Shown one piece after another: positions 57,086-64,000 of a stretch of DNA of 64,000 nt. Under the pieces are notes generated by a model that made no database searches, was not told the DNA's origin, and saw nothing but the letters and a program-made list of their open reading frames with translations. Each line of letters starts with the position of its first letter. Within the stretch, counting starts at the first letter, position 1. Source of the DNA: Lachancea mirantina (taxonomy: Eukaryota; Ascomycota; Saccharomycetes; Saccharomycetales; Saccharomycetaceae); assembly GCA_900074745.1 (NCBI GenBank), contig LT598469.1, positions 310,001-374,000 on the forward strand, read 5' to 3'. Both the position numbers and the translations under genes were made by a program.

Positions 57086-57743
57086 TCGAGCAAACTAAAT
57101 TAGCTACACCAATTGACCCACTACTTATACAACCAACTCAATTTCAGCTTGTCGAACTTGTTAAGCGGTTTCGGCTTGGTCCAGTTTTGCCGGGAATTCA
57201 TCGATGAGTTGGCCCTGATTTCTTTTTTCAATTTTTTTTTACCTTGACTTTTTCACCAATTCCCCAGAGTCAGCTTGAGTCGTGTCTTTTTCTTCTAGAA
57301 GATCGGTTGCCAATGGTTTTGCATATTCAGGCACTCTTTTATTCATAGGCACCAATTTATGTTCTATGCATAGCTCGTGCGTGAATTGTGCATGGAAAGG
57401 CTGTTGTCCGACATCGCAAGGGATTTCATGAACCAAAGACTATGGAATGACTGTGAAATGACTATTAAATGCCCCTGGGGTCGTTGAGCGTTGGGTGGAA
57501 GGTCGGCATTTTCTGTTTTCGCGGAGTTGTCGAACATCTGAGAGAAATGAATCTGACAAAAAGAAAATCAGGGATTTACACAGTAATGGTGAGAGGATCC
57601 CATTGTCAGGACTCTGTTGCCAGGGTTCGGTTAGTAGACTGAGCTGACCGGTGGATTCGGCTTTTTATACGATCCTTTATGTCAGCCTTCAGGATGTTCT
57701 TGATTGGCAACTTTAGCAACTTGGATAACTCCGAAAATCAGAA
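57086..57743. other. AAT1 - macro-domain gene divergent spacer
   Basis: The 658-bp spacer is flanked by two divergent starts. It holds the doubtful small minus-strand gene (57239-57537). Elsewhere only promoter-like sequence is seen, including a minus-strand TACTAAC at 57636-57630 that has no fitting donor. Confidence 0.5.
57239..57537 (-). CDS. Doubtful small gene upstream of AAT1, two overlapping frames
   Basis: On the minus strand a frame closed only at 57239 reads back to about 57439. It has protein-like content (Gln-Pro-Phe-His-Ala-Gln-Phe-Thr...Leu-Cys-Ile-Glu-His-Lys-Leu-Val-Pro-Met-Asn-Lys-Arg-Val-Pro-Glu-Tyr-Ala-Lys-Pro-Leu) but no ATG before an in-frame TAG. A second frame starts with ATG at 57537 and runs 57 codons to 57364, overlapping it in another phase. 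A single gene would need splicing into about 57439 (the preceding bases end ATAG) or a sequence error. A TATAAAAAG on the same strand at 57669-57661 fits a promoter. I cannot identify a family, and S. cerevisiae has no gene I recall here on this strand. Confidence 0.3.
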
Positions 57744-58547
57744 ATGGTACCTAGAATAGTGCTTCTGGACCGCAATTGCGAATTGACCAAACTTTGGAGA
57801 CAAGTTCTCGCGCAAATACCACTGGCTTCGGAGACGAAGCCACTCGTCTCGGAGGGAACACTACAAGATTTCAAATTTGATGAAATCGCAACACCAGCAG
57901 CGATAGTTTCACCGGGCAATTCGTTAGGATTCCTGGGTGGTGGATTTGATTTGGCTCTTAGAGAATTCTTTGGAGGTTTACCCTTCGAACGGTTTTTCCG
58001 GCAAACCCTGCAAGAGGTTTATAGACCTGTTATGGTCGCAACCCCTGTTCCACTACAGCTCTGGGCAAAAGGCGGATTTGAGTACATTATTCATGTTCCT
58101 ACAGTTGTTGAACCTTCTGCCAAAGTCTGCTTTAACGAAGAGGGTTCCAGACCTTCCCACAGACCAGTTTTCGATGCCATGTGGAGTGCCCTTAACAGTA
58201 TTCCAACAAGTGTGAAAACACTTGTAGTTCCAGGATTGTGCACTGGATACGCCGGCGTTCCCATCGACAAAAGCTGCCAGGCAATGTGGTTTGCTATCAG
58301 TTTATTTTACGCCAAGCGGTACATTTCTAGCCGTCTGTTAAACGTTTTGATCTTGCGGTTTCTTGGGTACTCCTACGAAGCGTTTTATGATCTCGATGGA
58401 TTAGAAGAAGAATGCCACGAAGTCGGTTTGAACTTAGCTCAAATCTGTGAATTTGACATTAACGAGAGTTTATTAACTGACATGATACCTAAGATTGATA
58501 TTTCAAAGACCTCTTATACACGCGGACCAAACTCCAGCTCAATATAA
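57744..58547 (+). CDS. Macro-domain phosphatase-like protein (YMR087W type)
   Basis: This 267-residue macro-domain protein has Ala-Ile-Val-Ser-Pro-Gly-Asn-Ser-Leu-Gly-Phe near 53-63 and Gly-Gly-Gly-Phe-Asp at 65-69, the ADP-ribose binding loop. Val-Pro-Gly-Leu-Cys-Thr-Gly-Tyr-Ala-Gly-Val-Pro forms the second loop. S. cerevisiae YMR087W is a putative ADP-ribose 1''-phosphate phosphatase, thought to act on the product of tRNA splicing. The position between SEG1/AAT1 and VBA1 matches YMR086W-YMR087W-YMR088C. Its last 59 bases overlap the 3' coding end of VBA1 on the other strand. Confidence 0.9.
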   Translation: MVPRIVLLDRNCELTKLWRQVLAQIPLASETKPLVSEGTLQDFKFDEIATPAAIVSPGNSLGFLGGGFDLALREFFGGLPFERFFRQTLQEVYRPVMVATPVPLQLWAKGGFEYIIHVPTVVEPSAKVCFNEEGSRPSHRPVFDAMWSALNSIPTSVKTLVVPGLCTGYAGVPIDKSCQAMWFAISLFYAKRYISSRLLNVLILRFLGYSYEAFYDLDGLEEECHEVGLNLAQICEFDINESLLTDMIPKIDISKTSYTRGPNSSSI

Positions 58548-60189
58548 CGGCGACTAATGCTATCGCAGCATTCGGAATATATGAAAGCAGGAACGCATCC
58601 CTGTACATGTCGAGAAGCCCTGCTAATTGATCGCTGTCGAAATGTTTTCTGAGATAACTGGTATCGTGAAGGAGATACTCGTATTGACTCAAAAGACCAT
58701 GGTTACTCATGTAGGTCCACAGTTTAGATTTGAGAGCATTTTGATACAATGAAAGCGTTAATGAAGTACCTAAGACATTCCCAAGCGATCTCCAAAGATA
58801 AAATATTCCTGTCACTGTCGCTTGTTGGGATTTGTCAATTGAGAAGACAATGCTCACCAAAGTAGACACCAAAAGTCCCCCATATCCGTACGAGTTTAAG
58901 ACTAGGCCCACGACATAAACCAATTTCCAACCAATTCTTGACGATTCAAGATAGTATTCAGAGCTAAGAGCGCTACCATTGGTCAAGACAGAATACAAGG
59001 TTTGGTTGGGTGCGACGAACGAGATGACCAGTGATGTGAGAACAAGTCCAGCTAGTTGTAAGCATACTGCCATCAGGACAATTCTGTACGCGCACAACCC
59101 CATATTACCCTTCGTATGCCTCAAAGTCCAGCCTGTAACTAAAGATGCAGTAGCACAGCCAATTGATCCAAATAATATAAAGACACCACTTCTGCTCGGA
59201 GAAATGTTTTGCACTGTTTGGAGGTAAATTGGCGAACGGAAAATGTCACCAAAAACCAGAAAAGAGGATGCAACGGTCGCCAAAGAGGCAAGTCCAAATG
59301 TGCCCTTGAGTAGCTCAAATGGCATTATCCTTTCCGGAGCCCAATAGACCTCATTAACGATGAAAACTGCAAACGAAATGCAAGTTATCAAAGTTAGCAG
59401 CACTTTGTTGACATCAGTAGAGCATATGAATAGTAGACCACTTATGGAAATGACTAACGCGATAGACCCTAGTAAATCCAAGCGTGACAGATTCTTTAGC
59501 GTAAATCGCTCTTCTGGAGGTGGAATGTGCGAAAGTTTGACTTTGACATTTCGTTGACCCAAAATCATGCAAACTGCTACAAGAGGTACTTGCACGGCGA
59601 AAACGGCTCTCCATCCAACAATAGTGATGGCTACTCCACCCAATGGAGCACCTAACAGTTGACCTGTTCCGAAAACGAGATTCGCATAACCTTGGTAAAC
59701 ACCCCTTTCCTTGGCAGTACATATATCGCTCACGGTTATACTGCTCATAGCACTTATACCACCACCTCCTACACCGCACACGGCTCTGGCAATGGCGAAT
59801 TCGGTCAAAGTGCGAGAAAAACAGGTCAGCAGGCATCCAAGTCCGAAAAAAAACTGGGCAGTTATCAACGCGAATCTTCGACCAGTAATGTCCGAGAGTT
59901 TCCCATAAAGCGGTTGGAATGCTGTATTAGTCAACAGGAAACTTGTAGCTATCCATTGTTGCTTGTCGGACTCTTCAAATTCTTCTGCAATGCGATTCAT
60001 CGTATTGGCCACTATGGTTCCATCCAAAGCGACCAAAAAGCTGCCTAACCAAAGAGATGTGACTATGGGTAACTTTGGCAGCGATAAATTAAACTGATGG
60101 TATCTTTCTTCCAGTGCATCTTTGGAATTAATGTCGCTGGTATCGGAGCTTATAAGAGCAGTTGTTTCGCTACTAAACGGCTCTTGCAT
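58489..60189 (-). CDS. VBA1: Vacuolar basic amino acid transporter Vba1 (MFS, DHA2)
   Basis: The 566-residue polytopic protein has about 14 hydrophobic segments. The first membrane helix holds Phe-Leu-Val-Ala-Leu-Asp-Gly-Thr-Ile-Val-Ala-Asn-Thr-Met, the DHA2 motif. The loop Gly-Lys-Leu-Ser-Asp-Ile-Thr-Gly-Arg-Arg is MFS motif A, and Gly-Ala-Pro-Leu-Gly-Gly is motif C. A hydrophilic N-terminus contains Glu-Thr-Thr-Ala-Leu-Ile, a possible acidic dileucine-type vacuolar signal. Vba1 imports Lys, His and Arg into the vacuole by proton antiport. Length matches S. cerevisiae (562). The convergent macro-domain gene overlaps its C-terminal codons. Confidence 0.94.
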   Translation of the reverse strand: MQEPFSSETTALISSDTSDINSKDALEERYHQFNLSLPKLPIVTSLWLGSFLVALDGTIVANTMNRIAEEFEESDKQQWIATSFLLTNTAFQPLYGKLSDITGRRFALITAQFFFGLGCLLTCFSRTLTEFAIARAVCGVGGGGISAMSSITVSDICTAKERGVYQGYANLVFGTGQLLGAPLGGVAITIVGWRAVFAVQVPLVAVCMILGQRNVKVKLSHIPPPEERFTLKNLSRLDLLGSIALVISISGLLFICSTDVNKVLLTLITCISFAVFIVNEVYWAPERIMPFELLKGTFGLASLATVASSFLVFGDIFRSPIYLQTVQNISPSRSGVFILFGSIGCATASLVTGWTLRHTKGNMGLCAYRIVLMAVCLQLAGLVLTSLVISFVAPNQTLYSVLTNGSALSSEYYLESSRIGWKLVYVVGLVLNSYGYGGLLVSTLVSIVFSIDKSQQATVTGIFYLWRSLGNVLGTSLTLSLYQNALKSKLWTYMSNHGLLSQYEYLLHDTSYLRKHFDSDQLAGLLDMYRDAFLLSYIPNAAIALVAVILSWSLVRVYKRSLKYQS

Positions 60190-60685
60190 GGCACCAAATC
60201 TCGGTCTTTGAATATCTTGTCGCAGATTTAACGTCCCATAGGAAAAATGATACGATTATACTCGATATTTATACACTTCAATCTTGGCAAAGTTGGTTTT
60301 CCCGACAACTTCTCATCCCATCGGCTTTTCTATGTTCATCTAATTTCAAAACCTTGAACCCTTTTGGGAAAAAATCACCGAACTTTATAGTGATCATGTG
60401 ATCTAACTGTAAAAACTGTTGGGATTCCGTAAAACTAACGATAATGAACCACCGATCGAATAGCGGTTAAGCGTTCCTTAATCGTTGCATTAGGCTTGAG
60501 TTTCAGCAGTTCAAGTGGACTTTTGACTCAAAATTTGCCGCTTTTTGGTTCATATTTCTAATAATTGGCCCTCTTTTCGCTATTTTAAATTCGCAGTTCT
60601 TGGCCTAACGAAATCATCTCTATGCGCGTTCGAAATTACTATGTACATGTATAGCATGAGAAAGCATTTAATTGATGCCCTCCAT
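60190..60685. other. VBA1 upstream / YTA12 downstream spacer
   Basis: This 496-bp AT-rich spacer contains the VBA1 promoter on the minus strand and the YTA12 3' end. No RNA boxes, repeats or conserved frames are seen. Confidence 0.5.
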
Positions 60686-63139
60686 TCATTTGTCGTCTGA
60701 GCTTTTTTCTTCTTCTTTCTTTAGCCTTTGAGTTTCTTGCTCATTCAAATATTTGTCAAAGGCATCGTTGCGCTCAGGGAATGGGCGCTTACCGAGCAGT
60801 GAAATCATGTCTTCTCTGGTTAAGACTTCCTTTTTCAGCAGGAGCTGAGCAATCTTTTCCACGTCTTCGCTTTTTTCTTGAAGTAACTTGAGACATCTGT
60901 CGTGACATTCTTGGACGATTCTGTATATCTCAGAATCAACCACGGTGCCAGTTTCCTCAGAAAATGGCTTGGTAAGATCGGTTTCGCTTTTTTTCTGGAA
61001 ATTCACGTACCCGATTTTGTCACTCATCCCTAATTCAGTGACCATCGCCGACGCCATACGAGTGACTTTTTGAAAATCATCAGACGCACCGCTCGTCACG
61101 GAAGAGAAATGAAGCTCCTCCGATACACGACCGGCCAAAGCCATTGTCATTCTATCCAGCAGCTGCTGCTCGCTGAGTAAATACATGTCTGCAGGTAAAT
61201 ACTGCGCATACCCTAGGGCGCCTTGACCACGCGGTATGATACTCACCTTCAAAAGTGGATCGGCAAATTCCAAGAACCAGCCGCAAACGGCGTGACCTGC
61301 TTCGTGATATGCAACGACTTTCTTCTCTTCTGGGGACAAAAGCTTAGATTTTCTTTCGACGCCTCCAATGACTCTCTCAATCGCTTGTTCAAAGTGCTCG
61401 AGTTTAACGTGATGGCATTCATTTCTAGCGGCCGTCAAAGCGGCTTCATTGCATACGTTCGAGATGTCGGCACCCGAGAACCCGGGAGTTAAAGCAGCCA
61501 ACCGGTTTTTCAGATCGTTTATATCGCCTGCCAACTTGATTTGTTTCAAATGCACTTGAAAGATCTCCTTCCGGCCCTCGAGCTCTGGTTTGTCTATGTT
61601 GATATGTCTGTCAAAACGACCAGGTCTCATTAATGCTTGGTCGAGCACATCGGCACGGTTGGTACCTGCAAGTACAACGATATGGTCGGCAGGAGTGAAG
61701 CCATCCATTTCAACCAAGAGTTGGTTTAAAGTATTTTCTCTTTCATCGTTAGCACCAGAAAAATTTCCCTTCTGTCGAGCTTTACCGATAGCATCGATCT
61801 CATCCACGAAAATAATAGCGGGCGCATTTTCTCTAGCGGTCTTGAACAGATCTCTCACTCTAGAAGCACCCACTCCCACAAACATTTCAACAAATTCTGA
61901 TCCCGATACAGAGAAAAAGGGTACGCCTGCTTCACCAGCAGTAGCTTTCGCCAATAGCGTTTTACCAGTTCCCGGTGGTCCTGATAAAATAGCACCTCTC
62001 GGTATTTGAGCCCCCATTTTTTCGTAACGTGAGGGTTCCTTCAAAAAGCTTACGAATTCCATGATTTCTTCTTTAGCTTCGTCGCAACCGGCAACATCTT
62101 TAAAACTCACTTTAACAGCAACATCCTTGTTAAATCTTTTCGCTTTAGATTTCCCGACGCTGAAAATACCACCGGGTCCACCGCCTGATGCGTTACCAGC
62201 CGATCTCTTTGTGATCCACACGAGACCAGCAATCATAAGTGCAGTGGGTAATATTTGAAACATGGCTCTGCCCCAGTTACCTTCCTGTATATAAAGGACA
62301 GGAAGACGGAAGTCTTTAGCGATTTCCAATTCGTCCTGAGCCTTGGCTAATTTCCGCTCGAAACTTTCAATCGAACCAATTGTGAAAAAGTAGTAGTCAT
62401 GACCATTGTTTTCAGGCTGATTTTTCCCATTTTCATTGAGAACCACTTTGACCAACGACTTGTTTACCACGATGAGCTTGGACACATAACCCCTTTCGAG
62501 CAAACGAGATCTAAATTCTTGCCATGTTACTTCCCGGGTTTGTTCTGAACTGCCTGACAACAAAGAAAATCCAAGAATAAATGCAAGAAGCAAAACAACC
62601 GTCAAATCACCCCAATCCATGGCAAAGACCTTTGCGTTAGGATCATTTAGTATCTTGGATAATCTCTCTTCTTCTGCCTTCTTCCTGTCGTTCATTTTCT
62701 TATTGAATTCTTCTGCTTCCGTTTTTTCGTCTTTCTCATCTTTCTGCTCCTTGTGACCCTCGCCGCTACCCTCTCCTGCTTCTGCGTCTTTTCTCACTTT
62801 GTTCTGTTGCTTGTTCATTAGTTCTTCAAGACGTGCAAATCCGTCATCTATTTTCTTCTTCTGCTCATTCTTACCCATGGAGCTATTAGTTTTCGAGTCT
62901 TTGATGTAATCCTCTATCTTCCTTTTGAGCTCTTCGAGGTCTCGATCCCCCGAGTCGCCTTGGTTCTCGCTTCCTTCGTTGTCTTTCTCATTCTTATTCT
63001 GTAGCCGTATTCCCGTGTGGAATAAATCAACCCTTCGAGACAAGTTCTGCACACCCGGACGTAGCAAAGAATTGTAATCAAGTCTTGAAAACCTTGATGA
63101 CCTAAATGATCTCAGTCCAGATCGAAACAGTATCGACAT
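60686..63139 (-). CDS. YTA12: m-AAA protease subunit Yta12
   Basis: This frame encodes 817 residues from the ATG at 63139 (S. cerevisiae 825). An Arg/Ser-rich mitochondrial presequence precedes a charged Lys/Glu-rich matrix segment. Two membrane segments lie near 175-195 and 290-310. The AAA domain has Gly-Pro-Pro-Gly-Thr-Gly-Lys-Thr near 385-395 and Ile-Ile-Phe-Val-Asp-Glu-Ile-Asp. The M41 zinc protease site is His-Glu-Ala-Gly-His near 612-616. With Yta10 it forms the matrix-facing inner-membrane protease for quality control and processing (for example MrpL32). It keeps the active-site Glu, so the subunit looks proteolytically competent. Confidence 0.97.
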   Translation of the reverse strand: MSILFRSGLRSFRSSRFSRLDYNSLLRPGVQNLSRRVDLFHTGIRLQNKNEKDNEGSENQGDSGDRDLEELKRKIEDYIKDSKTNSSMGKNEQKKKIDDGFARLEELMNKQQNKVRKDAEAGEGSGEGHKEQKDEKDEKTEAEEFNKKMNDRKKAEEERLSKILNDPNAKVFAMDWGDLTVVLLLAFILGFSLLSGSSEQTREVTWQEFRSRLLERGYVSKLIVVNKSLVKVVLNENGKNQPENNGHDYYFFTIGSIESFERKLAKAQDELEIAKDFRLPVLYIQEGNWGRAMFQILPTALMIAGLVWITKRSAGNASGGGPGGIFSVGKSKAKRFNKDVAVKVSFKDVAGCDEAKEEIMEFVSFLKEPSRYEKMGAQIPRGAILSGPPGTGKTLLAKATAGEAGVPFFSVSGSEFVEMFVGVGASRVRDLFKTARENAPAIIFVDEIDAIGKARQKGNFSGANDERENTLNQLLVEMDGFTPADHIVVLAGTNRADVLDQALMRPGRFDRHINIDKPELEGRKEIFQVHLKQIKLAGDINDLKNRLAALTPGFSGADISNVCNEAALTAARNECHHVKLEHFEQAIERVIGGVERKSKLLSPEEKKVVAYHEAGHAVCGWFLEFADPLLKVSIIPRGQGALGYAQYLPADMYLLSEQQLLDRMTMALAGRVSEELHFSSVTSGASDDFQKVTRMASAMVTELGMSDKIGYVNFQKKSETDLTKPFSEETGTVVDSEIYRIVQECHDRCLKLLQEKSEDVEKIAQLLLKKEVLTREDMISLLGKRPFPERNDAFDKYLNEQETQRLKKEEEKSSDDK

Positions 63140-63444
63140 CTTCAAATATTGTGAGCTGAATAGGTGGCGAAATAATCAATTTCAATCAGCTCTAAAAATC
63201 CTTGCGGCCGTCCGTTTCAAAAAATTCTAAAACCCTCAGCTAACGATTCACTGCGATTAGATGCTTCACTCTTTTACTCGATGGCCGGCAATCGTCTTTG
63301 GAGGTTAAGTATTATTTTCAAAGTGTAGAGGTCCGGGAAATCCTTTTTAGTAGAAACTTGACATTAAAGGTTTAATGTCTCCGTATATGGTTACATACAC
63401 CTATACCACGAGTAAACCCACCTATGACCACCGGTATAGATCTT
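63140..63444. other. YTA12 upstream / NPL6 downstream spacer
   Basis: A 305-bp spacer between two minus-strand genes, containing the YTA12 promoter. S. cerevisiae has the reductase-like YMR090W between these genes; nothing resembling it is here. Confidence 0.6.
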
Positions 63445-64000
63445 TTATTTGGAGCTTTCAAACCGTTGTTGGGCCAGAATAGCCTCCTTTAAGTTTTCGT
63501 CGACTACGTCTTCGAAAACTTCGAGCGGAACTTCTTGTAGCCCCGTTCTACGCTTCGTTAGGTCACTATCCGTTATGATAGTTTCGTAAACGATTTTCTG
63601 GCTTTTATCATGGCTTGTGGACCGCTGGTAGTTGATAACTTTGGTTGGTTGGGTCGATTGCGGAATGTGTAAGGTGTTTGTGTAAGGATCTCTCAGTCCC
63701 AGATGTTCTATGAGTAAAACTCGTTCACGATCGTAAAATAGATCACTGTTAAACCTACTACAAACAGCTGCGTGTTGGTAAAGCCAGTTTGTTGAGGATA
63801 TGTTGTTTCCAGGAGGAATATTGTGATTCTTCTTGTCGAAAAATTCGACTGCATTTCTAGCGGGATTTGCAGTGCTGGCTTGAGCACCCAGTCCAAGCCC
63901 ATTTTTATTATCGCCTTTATTCACGGGCTCACGCGCATAAGCACCTTCGATAACACGACCTTCTTCCCGTAGCCTGGTCGCGTAGTAATCGTCAATGATA
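63445..64000 (-). CDS. NPL6: RSC complex subunit Npl6/Rsc7, C-terminal part (cut by window edge)
   Basis: The frame is open to the right edge, so the true start lies outside. The visible about 184 residues include Arg-Glu-Glu-Gly-Arg-Val-Ile-Glu-Gly-Ala-Tyr at the edge, then Asn-Trp-Leu-Tyr-Gln-His-Ala-Ala-Val-Cys-Ser-Arg-Phe-Asn-Ser-Asp. These lead to Tyr-Asp-Arg-Glu-Arg-Val-Leu-Leu-Ile-Glu-His-Leu-Gly-Leu-Arg-Asp-Pro-Tyr-Thr-Asn. This is the Rsc7/Swp82 family pattern. Rsc7 is a structural subunit of the RSC chromatin remodeller. The position next to YTA12 on the same strand fits YMR091C. Swp82 is the paralogous alternative, but the synteny favours Npl6. Confidence 0.85.
   Translation of the reverse strand, partial: IIDDYYATRLREEGRVIEGAYAREPVNKGDNKNGLGLGAQASTANPARNAVEFFDKKNHNIPPGNNISSTNWLYQHAAVCSRFNSDLFYDRERVLLIEHLGLRDPYTNTLHIPQSTQPTKVINYQRSTSHDKSQKIVYETIITDSDLTKRRTGLQEVPLEVFEDVVDENLKEAILAQQRFESSK

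Noticed and set aside
57614-57636. Perfect TACTAAC followed by a CAACAG acceptor on the minus strand
   Set aside because: No usable donor with a start codon lies upstream and the exon it would open has an early stop, so I do not call an intron.
63445-63924. Internal GTG at 63924 as start of a 159-residue gene
   Set aside because: The frame continues open to the window edge with Rsc7-family residues, and a GTG start is not expected in yeast.

Overview
The window is nuclear DNA of a budding yeast of the family Saccharomycetaceae. Genes are densely packed and almost intronless, the genetic code is standard, and nearly every protein has a recognisable Saccharomyces cerevisiae counterpart. Compared with S. 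cerevisiae gene order (recalled, not searched), the left part (1-17.3 kb) interleaves genes now split between YKL005-YKL010 and YHL001-YHL007. The right part (17.5-64 kb) interleaves YKL089-YKL106 with YMR078-YMR091. Duplicated pairs such as RPL14A/B, LAG1/LAC1, SEG1/SEG2 and MBR1/ISF1 occur once. That double interleaving marks a lineage without the whole-genome duplication (Lachancea, Kluyveromyces, Zygosaccharomyces, Torulaspora and similar). I cannot name the species.

Layout, left to right: BYE1 (3' part, cut by the edge), RPL14, a snoRNA locus, SFT1, CAP1, HSE1, LAG1/LAC1, MRP4, SHU1, MRT4, UFD4, STE20; then a synteny junction; then MIF2, CUE2, a 2-oxoglutarate/Fe(II) oxygenase-like gene, CTF18, SEC14, BUD2, NAM7/UPF1, MBR1/ISF1, YJU3, YJU2, two CWP1-family cell-wall genes, MTC2, UTP11, ADH3-type ADH, HSL1, APE1, GFA1, SEG1, AAT1, a doubtful small gene, a YMR087W-type macro-domain gene, VBA1, YTA12 and NPL6/RSC7 (cut by the right edge). 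Three genes are spliced (RPL14, SFT1, SEC14). Their introns place the branch motif only 10-11 nt before the 3' splice site. I found no tRNA, rRNA, transposon, virus-like element or CRISPR array.

The genes are ordinary chromosomal housekeeping genes and do not form a pathway cluster. They cover ribosome assembly (RPL14, MRT4, UTP11, snoRNAs), secretion and lipid metabolism (SFT1, HSE1, LAG1, SEC14, YJU3), signalling and polarity (STE20, BUD2, HSL1, CAP1, SEG1), genome maintenance (SHU1, MIF2, CTF18, MTC2) and mitochondrial function (MRP4, ADH3, AAT1, YTA12, MBR1).

The most interesting signals are: (1) the 0.96-kb spacer between RPL14 and SFT1, where boxes, terminal stems and an rRNA guide point to an snR87 gene, a second C/D-like RNA related to snR24, and an AGNN-capped RNase III-type hairpin between them; (2) two sharply bounded GC-rich islands (about 32.7-35.3 kb and 39.8-43.4 kb) inside otherwise AT-leaning DNA, with a 34-bp perfect palindrome in YJU3, cruciform and G-run sequence in a spacer, and GC-drifted UTP11, MTC2 and ADH genes; (3) a prolyl-4-hydroxylase-fold oxygenase gene that I do not associate with S. 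cerevisiae.
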